From NCBI GenBank assembly GCA_032158295.1, contig CM063249.1, positions 18,044,416 to 18,108,415 on the forward strand: DNA of 64,000 nucleotides, written 5' to 3'. Within the stretch, counting starts at the first letter, position 1; every line of letters begins with the position of its first letter. Positions 33,944-44,832 of the stretch are shown here, in pieces. Origin of the DNA: Pycnopodia helianthoides (taxonomy: Eukaryota; Echinodermata; Asteroidea; Forcipulatida; Asteriidae). A program made the translations under genes and the position numbers. Under the pieces are notes generated by a model. The model ran no database searches and was not told the DNA's origin. It saw only the letters and a list, made by a program, of their open reading frames with translations.

Positions 33944-34885
33944 TTAAAGGGAGTGGATACTTTTTGGTACTTACTCAAGAAATACATTACCGTAAAATCT
34001 TACTTGGTAAAGAGCACCTAAGAGCTGATGATAGTGTAAAACTTTGTGAGGAACGACTCCCTCTGAAGTAATGTAGTTTTTGAGAAAGCGGTAATTTCCC
34101 ACTAAAATATTTGAATCTGAGAAAGGCTTCAGGTCTCAGGCATTTGAAAGCACCCAATTCAATGCAACAATGCTTTTATTTTTCTGTCATTATTTTCTTG
34201 CAACTTCGATGACCAATTGAGCCCAAATTTACACAGGTTGATTATTCTATGTGTATGTTGGGATACGCCAAGTAAGGATACTAGTCTTTGACAATGCGCT
34301 GTATTTTGACCGCGTGAGGGCGCTCTCAAAATCAATTGTATCACTTCCGAGGGTATAACTTAAGCGATTATCGTCTACTCAGGTAGCTGTGTACAGTTTT
34401 AACATCAGCGTTCTGTCACTTCTGTGCGCGAGAGTGTTTAGTCAGTGCTTTTAAAATCTAAGGTGGATTAATAACGGCTCCTTTAAGGAAATAAAGAGCC
34501 CTGCATCTAATCTTTAAAAATATCAGAACTGGCAGTTAAGCGTGGCTCATCCTTTCCTCTTTTTACTTATAGAAACAACTGTTCTCCGCAAACAAAAATT
34601 GCTTCAAATACTTCCTCCAGACAGTTAAGGACTGAACACATTACTACCAGACGTCATATCAATCACGGAAAATAAGACCTTTAAAGGAGCCGTTATTACC
34701 TTAGATTCTAGAAGCACTGACTAAACTCTCTTGCGCACAGAAGTGACAGAACGCTGATGCTAAACTGTACACAGCTAGCTGAGCAGACAATAAGTTATAC
34801 CCCCGGAAGTGATAAAAATGGTTTTAAGAGCGCCCTCACGCGGTCAAAAATACGTCGCATTGCCAAAAGTACATCCTGCCTTTAA
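33944..34885 (+). mobile_element. TTAA-2-like MITE carrying a foldback insertion
   Basis: TTAA-flanked outer element with AGGGAGTGGATACTTTTTGG at the left and AAAAGTACATCCTGCCT at the right. The interior matches 57668-58042. Removing 34296-34858 leaves about 379 bp, close to the 375 bp of that copy. Confidence 0.8.
34296..34858. mobile_element. Foldback element with ~180-200-bp inverted arms
   Basis: Arms 34296-34496 and 34678-34858 are inverted copies with few differences: TTTTGACCGCGTGAGGGCGC, ACTTCTGTGCGCGAGAGTGT and TAATAACGGCTCCTTTAA. About 180 bp lies between them. The flanks may show a 2-bp AT duplication. No coding capacity. Confidence 0.85.
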
Positions 34886-35494
34886 GCAACATTTGTTATG
34901 GTCAGTAATGAAATGCATGAAAAGCTCTCTGACCCCCCCTCCCCCTCATTTGAAAAGGGGGCCCCGATGTTGCACAGGCTGTGGGGACATTAAGGGTTTT
35001 TCTTTCTTCTTAGAAGAAAATGTAGGGGAGTGTCCGGGGTTGGCTTGGGATCATTGGACAATTTGAGCTTGAATAATTCTCCCTTTTTCCCTTCTGCGTC
35101 TTCATTTTTCTCGTACCTGAGCGCGTAATTTCGCCTCTTTACTTTGCAAACACTTCACTCTAATGTAATTACTTTTAAAAAACAAGAAGGTTCCTCTCAA
35201 AAACAACTTCTGTCGAGTAATGTTTTCCCCTTCCTTTTCTTTGAACTCCTTTGTGTCTTTTTCTTCCCTCGGAATTATCCCTCTCGCTTCTGCCGCTGAG
35301 TTGTTCCGTCCGGCCATCCACCCATTTAATTTAATATTGACAATTCTATTTTCCTGAGTCCGTCTCGAAATTTATCAAACTGGCTCTGGCATCACAGTTA
35401 TAAAGCCGCCACGTAAATGAACTGTTGTTTTGCGTACTTTTGTTAAAGTGGTGGCAAAATGTACATTTTTACATGCAGTCAAAATGTCTCTCTT
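34886..35494. other. Mostly unique intronic sequence
   Basis: No repeat family or gene recognised. 35060-35400 is pyrimidine-rich, non-repetitive and less AT-biased than its surroundings. Confidence 0.4.
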
Positions 35495-35888
35495 TTAAAG
35501 GAACATTACAGAATTGGTTTTTGCTAACAAAACAGTTGCTGGCAGTGTAAGCACTTTATGTAATCCACCATATACATAAACTGACAAACCTGTAGAAGTT
35601 TGAGATCGATCGGCCATCTGGGTCACCAGAAAATAGTGAAAAACCGATTACACATTTGCATGAAATCATATAGGTTCAACACATGAATAAAACGCTCACT
35701 GAGCGATAAACTCCAATTGGAAAATGAGTTTATTCATTTCTCATCAAATATGGCGTTTCAGACAGAAATATTTCAAGGGATGTTTTCTACTATCATCATC
35801 ATTAGACCGTGTAAGTTTGATGTAAATCTGTGATCAAAAAGTATATTTTACAAGTTTTTTTCTTACCAATTCTGTAATGTTCCTTTAA
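35495..35888 (+). mobile_element. TTAA-1 MITE
   Basis: 394 bp with TTAA on both sides, ends AGGAACATTACAGAATTGGT / ACCAATTCTGTAATGTTCCT. Very close to 5872 and 49338. The centre carries CGCTCACTGAGCG, a small palindrome. Confidence 0.92.
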
Positions 35889-35904
35889 GAAAGGTATCTT
35901 ATGA

Positions 35905-36085
35905 TCATCTACACTCTCCTAGAATGCTGGAGGTTATGGGTTCAAGTCCCAAGGAGGTGCTTGTGGCCTTTTTATTTTTTTATATATTTTGTTTTCGTTT
36001 GCAGAACTCATAAATTATGGAGTAGGGATTCGAACCTATGACCTTTACCACGCTAGAATCCCACCGGAGTGGTGTGCCAGTGGAT
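35905..36085. repeat. tRNA-like fragments in opposite orientation
   Basis: GGTTATGGGTTCAAGTCCCA at 35932 (plus) and GTAGGGATTCGAACCTATGA at 36022 (minus) resemble tRNA T-arms. They are probably SINE remnants; no full cloverleaf is possible. Confidence 0.35.
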
Positions 36086-36324
36086 TTACAAAAAGGGATT
36101 TCTGAAAAGTTTAGATAAAATAAGCATCCTTGTCTCACATTTATAATTTTGTTGCAATAATAATTAACAAACTACTTCCATTTATTATAAAAACTAAAAC
36201 TCATTAAACAAATTGTGTCGTTCAGATTTTTAAATAAATGTAATTTAAAAAACAAAGATTTGATATAAAAAAAATATATATGTTCGTCGTTTGGTGTATT
36301 TTCTCGTTTTGATATGCGCGAGAC

Positions 36325-36668
36325 TTAAAGGCCCTGTACACTATTGGTAAGATCGAAAAACACAATGTTCACAGATTCACACATAACTTGCATGATTTAA
36401 AGTAAGTAATGGTAGAAAGGGTTCCTTAAAATATTTCTGCCTAAAATGCTGTCATTTCTGAGAAACGAGTAAAACAATAGTAATTATCGCGCACAATAAT
36501 TTGACAAAACAGAAAACACATAAGATCTCTTTTCACTATTTTCTCGTGACCTCAATGACCAATTGAGCTCAAATTTTCACAGGTTTGTTTGTTCATGCAT
36601 ATATGTTTAATCACACAAAATGTGGACACTGATTTTGAGCTGTTACCAAAAGTGTACAATACCTTTAA
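36325..36668 (-). mobile_element. TTAA-2-like MITE, divergent
   Basis: Ends AGGCCCTGTACACTATTGGT and ACCAAAAGTGTACAATACCT between TTAA sites. The interior has TGACCAATTGAGCTCAAATT and CACAGGTTTG, the conserved core of the TTAA group. Confidence 0.8.
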
Positions 36669-37043
36669 ACAGTCTATTTCAAAATCATTTCAAACCTGGA
36701 TATTTTAACCCACTTTGCCAGCCAGTATGACTGGTCACAGTACATTAAATAAATGACACTGTTACGCTATGGTTATGTGACACTCATATTGGGATCGGTT
36801 TGCTATCCGCAAGTATGGTGAATATCTTTTATTCTTATCTCTGTATCAAAGACAATGATGGACGACATGTTAGAGATGTCTTCATGGAATGGCATTATGG
36901 GAGCGCACCAAAAACCTGACATGGAGGGCGCTCAAATTAATTTGAATAATAAAAGAATTAGTTGAAGGAATTGACTGAGAAGTTGATAATAAAAAATTAA
37001 AAAACCAGAAAATTAATTGGGGGCATGTTTATACCTGTCACGA

Positions 37044-37425
37044 TTAAAGGAACATTACAGAATTGGTAAGAAAAAAACTTGTAAAATCACAGATTTACAT
37101 CAAACTTACACGGCCTAATGATGATGATAGTAGAAAACATCCCTTGAAATATTTCTGTCTGAATGCCATATTTGATGAGAAATGAATAAGCTAATTTTCC
37201 GATTGGAGTTTATCGCTCAGTGAGCGTTTTATTCATTTCTTGAATCTATATGATTTCATGCAAATGTGTAATCGGTTTTTCACTATTTTCTCGTGACCCA
37301 GATGGCCGATCGATCTTAAACTTCTACAGGTTTGTCAGTTTATGTAAATGGTGGATTACATAAAGTGCTTACACTGCCAGCGAACTGTTTTGTTAGCAAA
37401 AACCAATTCTGTAATGTTCCTTTAA
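37044..37425 (-). mobile_element. TTAA-1 MITE, inverted copy
   Basis: Reverse orientation relative to 35495, with TTAA on both sides. CGCTCAGTGAGCG at the centre and GATGGCCGATCGATCTTAAA confirm the family. Confidence 0.92.
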
Positions 37426-37690
37426 ACTACACTGTTCCTGCCTAAGCCCATGTAGCACCGGTTGCTGCATATTCATTGTTTACCGCCCACCTGTCAGAAG
37501 GAGCACATCATTCTCTATAGTGTGACATATATTGTGCCACATTTTCCATCTGGCATCATTAATAACGAGATTAAAGAATATTTCCTGCTCAGGCAGCTCT
37601 CTGATTCTGATTTATGGTCAATGACCAAAAGTGTTCCATCCCTTTAAGGGGCTGGTGTCATTGTTAAAAAGCAGTTTATGTAATTCCTCT

Positions 37691-37861
37691 CAGGCCTGGA
37701 ATTACACAAAGACCACAATGGCCATGGCCTCTGTTGCCCCTAGTCTTGGCCTTGGTACCCCTTCAAAAGTTTCCCATAGACTTTAAGATTTTCCATATGG
37801 AAGTGCCCTTTGCAAAGAAGAAAATGACCTTTCCCTTTTCAAAGATGAAATTCCAGGCCTG
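37691..37861 (+). mobile_element. Family g MITE with CAGGCCTG ends
   Basis: CAGGCCTGGAATT and AATTCCAGGCCTG are perfect inverted ends of a 171-bp element. The interior has TTGCCCCTAGTCTTGGCCTT. Relatives: 24036, 39440, 39722. Confidence 0.75.
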
Positions 37862-38261
37862 GCCCCTGTTTTCTGCGCCCCCCCAACCCCCCCCCCCCCG
37901 CACCCTACATCTCTGTTTTAATGGTTGTCTTTTAATGATTAAAAGCAATCCAGTTGGAAGATGAGCAGGTTCCCAGATTCTGAGGTGCCTTTGTGTTCAA
38001 ATTCACCCTGCGATCAATTAAATTTCAACCAAACACAGGGAGGGAGAAAATTACGTCACGGCCGTGCTGACTGGGAATGCTGTTGTGGGCATTTTGGTTC
38101 CTCAGGGTTTATTAACCATTGGTATAAATTAGAATTACCCAAATATCAAATAGACTGAGAATTTGTATGCATGAAAAATGCAATAACATCTGAAAGTCAA
38201 ATGTATGTCTGATAAGTTGGCTTTCAGTCAGAAATTGAACAATTTTGATGCACCATTTTTA

Positions 38262-38440
38262 ATTAAAGGGTGTGCACAACAAGGGTAAAATCAACAAATA
38301 TAAATGTTCACAGATTTGCGCATGACTTACATGGTATCAAGATGGTCATGGTGGAAAACTTCCCTTGAATTCCTTTTTGCTTGAAATGCTATAGTTTTGA
38401 AGAAATTAGTAAAAACAACCTTATCCACTATTTTGTTGTT
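38262..38440 (+). repeat. Half of a TTAA-group MITE
   Basis: TTCACAGATTTGCGCATGAC and TGGTGGAAAACTTCCCTTGA match the inverse of 58240-58345. The other half is missing and is followed directly by the tRNA-like repeat. Confidence 0.5.
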
Positions 38441-38790
38441 CTAACTGAATTTTACCCAGTCAGTTTCCCTTGTGGTTTATTACTTGATATTTGAAATAAA
38501 AAGTCGCATCCCCCTTTAATGTGATCCCTCTGCTGTCGCTTCCCAGGTTGTAACGTAAACTTGGGTGTGATCCCTGGCTATTCAGCAGTTCCAGGTTGAA
38601 TGGCTTCTGACTGGCACACCCAAAACAGAGATATTGAAAAAAATAGGGAGACCGCCAACATTAGGGCTAGATAGCCCAGTTGGTAGAGCCTGGCACATTC
38701 ATCCGGAAAACAAAAGGTTCTAGTCCTGCTCTTGTCAATTTTTCTTTGTTCAACCCAAATTATAAAAAAAAATCACCCAGTCAGGGCTGT
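38440..38790 (+). repeat. Asn-like tRNA repeat unit, second locus
   Basis: TTACCCAGTCAGTTTCCCTT, GTGTGATCCCTGGCTATTCA and GGCTAGATAGCCCAGTTGGT align with 17800-18180, including one tRNA-like unit at about 38663-38740. An inverted fragment lies at 52945-53090. Confidence 0.7.
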
Positions 38791-39439
38791 TCGCACTGGA
38801 CTAAAAATGGTCAAGTTACCCATGTGCTCAGTTAGTTCACCCCCCAAAAATCCAATGCGAACATAGCTTTAAAGATTGAAAGGTATTTTCCAAAGGTTGC
38901 ACCTCCTATCTAGTTAGAATATTAGAATACTTATTCCATTGACTTGCAACGCACTTGAGGAGTGGACATCCGATATTTATAGAAATTGCCGGGCAATAAA
39001 ACAAAAAAAAATATTGCTTTTAAAAAGTGACATTTGGAATAATCTTTCAACTATGATTCACAGAGTTGGTGTTTATGAATTGTGTTTTTTTTTTTTTCCC
39101 CACGATGAAGAATCCGTTGGATTGGATTTCACGATGGTGGTGATAAAAAATACACATCGTGCGTTATCAGTGTAAATGATTTATGCTTCTGTTGTTTTCA
39201 GAATTTGTCCGTTTGTGGAATCGCTTTAAATTCCTGACTCAAAGGGAAGGGCGTTTTCATGTTTTCATTCCGATGATTTATGCCGAAGATGATCGGTCGA
39301 ACTGGAGGGGGGATTGGAATGTTTCAATTTGATGCAGAGTTTGAAATGTCTGGAGGATGATATATTCAAGAAATGGCTCTTGTTTTCAGGCCATATACTT
39401 TTGTTTCTCGTTTCTTGAGGCAGTTTTTCCTTGGTACAG
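38791..39439. other. Mostly unique intronic sequence
   Basis: No recognised repeat or gene. Contains AT-rich sequence with a T12-like run near 39087. Confidence 0.4.
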
Positions 39440-39545
39440 GGGCACTTTGGTGCGGAAAATATAAAATTTCTACCGGAATATTTCAAGGGGCAAAGACCAG
39501 AGGCATGGAGGCAATTATCACATTGCCTCAATAGTATCAGGCATG
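39440..39545 (+). repeat. Family g fragment with the GGCATGGAGGCAAT core
   Basis: Shares AGAGGCATGGAGGCAATTAT and CATTGCCTCAATAGTATCAG with the family. It carries a single copy of the core that is amplified as the minisatellite at 22441. Confidence 0.5.
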
Positions 39546-39721
39546 CTAGTTGTCAAATAAGCATCATTACTTTAATTGCCCCCCCCACACCCCCTCTCCA
39601 CATAAAGAAACAAAAAGTATATATTTTGTTGTAATTTTATTAATGATCACACATTGCTGAGAACTGACAAGGGTTTACGGTGAATAACCAGAAGACGAGT
39701 AGAATGGTCTGAAACGTGGTG

Positions 39722-39897
39722 CAGGCCTGATACTTCACGAAGGCAACGGAGGCGATTGCCTCGATGCCCCCTGGTCATTGCCTTGGTGCCCTTGAAATGC
39801 TCCGATAGAAATTTATAATTTCCTCATAGGGTGCCCTTTACCGAGGAGAGAATGCCTTGGTGCCCTTTCCCTTTCTAGAACAAAGCATACAGGCCTG
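39722..39897 (+). mobile_element. Family g MITE
   Basis: CAGGCCTGATACTTC on the left and AAGCATACAGGCCTG on the right. The interior has GCCCCCTGGTCATTGCCTTG and GGTGCCCTTTCCCTTT. 176 bp. Confidence 0.7.
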
Positions 39898-40560
39898 TTG
39901 GTGATTCTAAGCTAAATCTCACTCCCGGATCATCGTTTCTCACAAAAGAGATTTTTTTATTCATCTGGTTTTGTTACCCGTGAAACAGTTCTCACTTCCT
40001 ACACAGAACAAATCATCAAATCCTACTTAATACTGTATGCTGTGTTAACTAGTAAATGCCCTGTGACTATGTCAGCTTGCGAATATTTTCCCCTTAATTT
40101 CTGGTATACATTGACTGAAGGATCGGTCACGAGTCAACACTCAAATTGTCCCCTGCATTATGTGGACCTCTTTTGTTCTCAGGTCCACACTTCGTTTGTA
40201 GCGTTTTAAAACAGTTTACGCGGAACATGCATGCACACAAGGTTTGCAGTCCTGAGGATGTGTACACGCCCCCCCCCTCCATGCACGCACAGTGGCACTG
40301 TGTTCATGTAAATAAATGTGGATTTGTCCATTGCAACTGCATGGCAGAAGAACAGGGTTACCACCCGGGAGATACCTATTTGAAATCAAGATGGGGCAGA
40401 TTTGTTGCCAATTGTTTTTTTTAACTGTAAATGCTTTTTGTTCATTGAAAAATGTGCGCATTTATTTTTACCCTGTTATTTCTGCGGTATAAAAACCAAC
40501 GTTTTATTCACTTTTCAAAGTTGGAGGTTCGACTCCCCCTTTGTACGCTTTAAACGACTG
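39898..40560. other. No recognised feature
   Basis: Unique AT-rich sequence. Open frames of 81-92 codons on both strands (40146-40461) have no recognisable domain. Confidence 0.4.
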
Positions 40561-40619
40561 TGAAAAATGTTGAAAACTTTGGAAGGCCCCCTCACTCGCA
40601 AATGTCTTATTTCTTGTTT

Positions 40620-40797
40620 AACTCTGTATGCATTTAACTCTGTATAATAGGGTTTTCCATTACTTTCTTGGGACTTTATAGCTGATTGAGCTTAAACTTT
40701 CACAGGTTTGTTATTTCATGTATATGTTGGTCCACATAACATAAAGTGGGGATACTGCTGGTCTTTGACAATCACATACGGTGTCCGCATGCTTTAA
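40620..40797 (-). repeat. Right half of a TTAA-group MITE
   Basis: GATTGAGCTTAAACTTTCAC, AGGTTTGTTATTTCATGTAT and CTGGTCTTTGACAATCACAT, ending near CTTTAAA, match the right half of TTAA-2 elements. Confidence 0.5.
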
Positions 40798-41059
40798 AGA
40801 GTCTTACACTAAAGCCCGAAGGCCTGAAGATACCTTTGAAGAGTCGACGTGGAAGTAACCTCAGTTTTGAGATGAGGCAGGAAAGTGCCAAATAGGGAAA
40901 CTAAAACCCGCGCAATCAGGGAGGGACTTAAAACCCGATCCACATGCAAGGCTCTGCATGGTACTGAAGCAGGGCTCAAACCAGGGTCCACAGAGAGATG
41001 AAAAGCAGGGCAAGGTACCACTAAGACACCACCTGACTTCAGATGATTCTTCATTATGT

Positions 41060-41095
41060 GTTTCTTTCTCTCTCACTCTCTCTCTCTCTCTACAG
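41060..41095 (+). promoter_or_regulatory. 3' splice site of exon 2 built on (CT)n
   Basis: The polypyrimidine tract is an almost pure CT microsatellite ending in CTACAG. Its length is likely to vary between individuals. Confidence 0.85.
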
Positions 41096-41228
41096 AAAAA
41101 GAGCAGGCAGGAGAGCAGTGGGGCAGGGAGTGGAGTTGAGATTCTGATAAACAGACCGTATGAAGACGGCCCCGGTGGAACGGGCCAATATACCCACAAA
41201 GTGTATCATATTGGAAGCCACTTACCAG
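41096..41228 (+). CDS. PITPNM: PITPNM coding exon 2: lipid-binding residues Thr59 and Lys61
   Basis: Encodes residues 27-70 plus the first base of codon 71. It contains KKSRQESSG, the VEILINRPY strand and the segment GQYTHKVYHIGSHLPG. Thr59 and Lys61 in YTHK are at the positions that contact the inositol headgroup in PITP-alpha. The acceptor is TCTCTACAG after a (CT)n run. The donor is CCAG|GTAAATA at 41229, giving a phase 1 intron. The last 46 nt of the exon and the donor are the first unit of a ~132-bp tandem repeat that continues through intron 2. The frame joins cleanly to exons 1 and 3, so this is the functional copy and the downstream ones are intronic. Confidence 0.94.
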
Positions 41229-42013
41229 GTAAATAATGGCCCTATGGACAGGTCAATATACTTTCAAACAAAATGTATTACATTTGAAGCCACTATATCG
41301 GCCCTTTTGTAACAGGCCAATATACCCACAAAGTGTATCATATTGGAAGCCACTTACCAGGTAAATAATGGCCCTATGGACAGGTCAATATACCCCAAAC
41401 AAAATGTATTACATTCGAAGCCACTATATCGGCCCTTATGTAACAGGCCAATATACCCACAAAGTGCATCACATTGGAAGCCACTGACCAGGTAAATAAT
41501 GGCCCTATGGGACAGGTCAATATACCCCAAACAAAATGTATTACATTCGAAGCCACTATATCGGCCCTTATGTAACAGGCCAATATACCCACAAAGTGCA
41601 TCACATTGGAAGCCACTGACCAGGTAAATAATGGCCCTATGGACAGGTCAATATACTTTCAAACAAAATGTATTACATTTGAAGCCACTATATCGGCCCT
41701 TTTTAAACAGGCCAATATAACCACAAAGTGCATTACATTGGAAGCCACTTACCAGGTAAATAATGGTCCTATGGACAGGTCAATATACCCCAAACAAAAT
41801 GTATTACATTTGAAGCCACTTTAACGGCCCTTTTGTACTAACAGGCCAATATACCCACGAAGTGCATCACACTGGAAGCCACTGACCAGGCAAATAATGG
41901 CCCGATGGGACAGGTCAATATACCCAAAACAAAATGTATTACATTTGAAGCCACTAACTGACTAATGGCCCATTTGTAGCAGGCCGATATACCCACAAAT
42001 TGTTTGGAAGCTA
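41183..42013. repeat. ~132-bp tandem repeat derived from the exon 2 end and its donor
   Basis: Units start with GGCCAATAT at 41183 (exonic), 41315, 41446, 41578, 41710, 41844 and 41982. Spacing is 132, 131, 132, 132, 134 and 138 bp. Each full unit holds the exon-like half GGCCAATATACCCACAAAGT(n) up to CCAGGTAAATAATGG. It also holds a related half, AGGTCAATATACCCCAAAC(n), ending GAAGCCACTATATCGGCCC, so the ancestral unit is about 66 bp. Donor-like CCAG|GTAAATA recurs at 41361, 41492, 41624 and 41756; at 41890 it is changed to CCAG|GCAAAT. Confidence 0.95.
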
Positions 42014-42267
42014 CTTCTCCATAAAGCAATCTCTATTCAGGAAAAAAACTTTCAGATGTCAGGGTAGTATAGGACGCTGGTAGAGAAAATGTCTGCGTAC
42101 TTTTTGAAATAATCCCTTTGTATGCAGTGTACTGCTAGGTTGCCTCTAAGGTGCCTGTAAAATGACCGGACCCAAATGGTGTTATACTTTTTGAAAAAAA
42201 AAAAGAGGATTGTAATGAAATAAAGTATTTTTTTGAGGAGGAAATCTCTTTGTCACCCCCTCTTTAG

Positions 42268-42471
42268 GATGGTTCCGTGCAATATTACCCAAAACCGCCC
42301 TGAGAGTGGAAGAGGAATCCTGGAACGCCTACCCTTACACCAAGACCCGTTACACCTGCCCCTTCGTGGAGAAGTTCTCCGTGGAAGTTGAGACAAAGTA
42401 CTTCCCTGATGCTGGCCATCAGGAAAACGTCTTCAACTTGCCGTCAGCCGAGTCTAAAAGTAGATTAATAG
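42268..42471 (+). CDS. PITPNM: PITPNM coding exon 3: PITP domain core
   Basis: Encodes the end of codon 71 through residue 138 plus the first base of codon 139. The highly conserved block WFRAILPKTALRVEEESWNA continues as YPYTKTRYTCPFVEKFSVEV. Asn90 in SWNAYPYTKT matches the PITP-alpha Asn90 that contacts the phosphoinositide. The end carries FPDAGHQENVFNLP, typical of the RdgB/Nir class. The acceptor is CCCTCTTTAG at 42267 and the donor is ATAG|GTAAGTT at 42472, phase 1. Length is 204 nt and no stops or shifts are present. The codon split by intron 3 reads GAA (Glu139) when joined to exon 4. Confidence 0.95.
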
Positions 42472-42743
42472 GTAAGTTGGCATTATGACATAGTCATCTC
42501 GTTGGTGCGCAAAACGCTGTAACTCGATTTTTCATACTAGTGTTGTATCTTGCACGAGAGACGCTGCCTGCAAAAGCGTTGTAACTTGGCGCCTAATGTT
42601 CTGTGTGCACATCCAGGAAATATTTTGCAAGATTATGAGGTTTGTGCACTTTCAAACTCGATTGTCGCGTAATGGTGTTTTTTTTTAAAGATCTGAGCTT
42701 GATTTTCAATTTTTGTGATGTAAACGATCAACACTACAGGTGT

Positions 42744-43684
42744 GGTTTTTCCCAGCGTATAAGGCGCAGTACCCCAAAATGACCGAAACAAGATTCAAGT
42801 GCTAACGTATAAGGCGCATCTCTGTATAAGACGCAACATGACTGCTCACACAGAGGCTCGCCAGGTCCCATTCACTGTGGGTACATCACCACATACACAG
42901 GGGTCATTGTGTTGGTACATGACACTTACCATAACGTAAAGGGATCGTAAATTTGTTAATCATGAAAATTAGTAAAAGTCATCGCTTCTGTTCGTTGAAT
43001 ATTTATTTTAATTTTCCTTTTAAAGTTTTGTTTTCTCTGGAAACGTCACTCCATGGCTTTTTTAAAATTATTACACAACACACACACATTAGAGTGGGCA
43101 CACACACACGTTGTACCAACCTTTCCCAATGATTCGGCTGCTAGTCTTCGTTATCTCGCTATTTTGCATGCTACAACACATGCCAGAACCACCGAACGCT
43201 AGTGGGCGCTTTCACAATAATTATGCAATAGACAAGGAGAGTATGCCCTCTGTTGGCGAAATCTAACAGTGCATTACTCAATAACCGTACAAACACTTGA
43301 TAACTAAAGACTAGTATGTCACTGATGTGCACGCCGTGTACAGCATGGGTTGCGCTGGCTCTCGCTGGTATTATTATTATTATTATTATAAATATTATTA
43401 TTATGTGCCGCAGCATGATCAGCTACTTTGATCTTCAGTCGAGAAGTGTTGTCGTAGCTTATATGGTGTAGGTTTTATTTTAATAAAGAAAGATCATACG
43501 AAGGATTACCCTGGTCGAACAAAAGGATGATTTTGCAGTACAAATTTAAGATTTCGCACGGGGATCATCCCAATAAACTCAAGCAATACCAGATGAGGCA
43601 TGCCGTTAGATATAAGACGCAATGATTTGTTGGGGGACCTTTAAAAGTCAGATGAGCCGCACCTTATAGGCAGGAAAATACGGC
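42744..43684. mobile_element. Larger element with GCGTATAAGGCGCA ends
   Basis: CAGCGTATAAGGCGCAGTAC near the left and GAGCCGCACCTTATAGGCAG near the right are inverted. Inner copies CGTATAAGGCGCATC, GTATAAGACGCAAC and GATATAAGACGCAATG are related to the MITE at 22090. About 940 bp, no transposase frame seen. It contains an (ATT)n run at 43368-43400. Confidence 0.55.
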
Positions 43685-44832
43685 ACAGGTCATGTCGTAA
43701 AATTGTCATTTCCAGATGTTGCCCACTGTGTTAAACACACTTTCTGCCAAATTTTCTGCGTCAGATTATTTTTTCAAGATACTGGAAATGGAGTTTCAGA
43801 CACATCAACAATATTTAGACAAATGGCCCTACTCTGAGCCAACAGTCCTCCCAAGAGAGATTTTCTTTTACATGGTTGTTCCCGCAAGAATTACAAGAAA
43901 TGTTAATCTTTTTGCGTATGGTGATGATTATGCAGAAATTAATTGTCTCTTAAGAGCTAAGCAACATGGGTCGTCTCAGTTTTAAAGGACGCTTTGTTTT
44001 TGTTTTTGAAAGAAAGAAAAAAAAAAAAAAAAAAAAAATTGCTGATTTGGGAGGTGGAGACAACCTTTACAAGCTATGCAAATCCAGGGGTAAAATCCCT
44101 AGTGAGGTGACACACTGTTGACAAGTCAATTTCATGAAAAGCCCGAGGGATGCGCCAGAACAAATTTGTCCAACCAATTAGTTTTTTTTTTATACCAAGA
44201 TTAACAAGCCAAAATGAAATTAGCTTGACCCCAATTGAAGTACAAGTAGGTGAGGAAAATCATCTCGTTTTTGTAGTTTTTTTTTCTTTTTCCCCTTCTC
44301 CTTGATGAATGTCTTCGTCCATCACTGTCCGGGATCCTCATGGTCCTGAGAGTGTCAGTGATCCATAACTGTTCACACTCGGAGGGGACAATTTCATTTG
44401 ATTAAATTGGGCTAATGTTTCCCCGGCCTGAAATGTCAGATTTTGAAGTCTCTGCGCGTCTTGACGGCTGTGCCTGCACGGTGTGATGCGTATAGCGAGA
44501 GTGAAACGATTCCGTTGGCTCAAAAACGCACAGTCTGCTAGAACCCTCAGAGAGAGCAGCCTCAACGTGGCTGGAACCAAAATGCCCGCAAGGGGGGGGG
44601 GGGAGGCAAATGATGGCCACAAGTTTTGACCTACTTCCACCAGGCATGAAATTTCTCAGATGATTACCTCATTTTTGGTTTCGCCGTTAAAAATTGAAAA
44701 TTTTGCTTTTACCTCGTTTTTTTTTTCCTTTTCACAATTTGCAGTTGCATGCCTGTTTCAACTCAACCAAAAAGGTCATTGTAAAGTTCATGACCTGAAT
44801 TTACCTCTTTGAACGTTTCCGATCATAACATA
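43685..44832. other. No recognised feature in intron 3
   Basis: A-rich tract at 44010-44038 and a G12 run at 44594. Open frames of 80-100 codons have no recognised family. Confidence 0.4.

Noticed and set aside
41315..42013. Intronic copies of the exon 2 end as extra coding exons
   Set aside because: They have no good acceptor. The 46-nt length would break the frame, two copies contain an in-frame TGA, and exon 2 joins exon 3 perfectly without them.
44338..44647. Minus-strand frames of 81-100 codons
   Set aside because: They overlap each other in different frames, cross a G-run and show no known domain.
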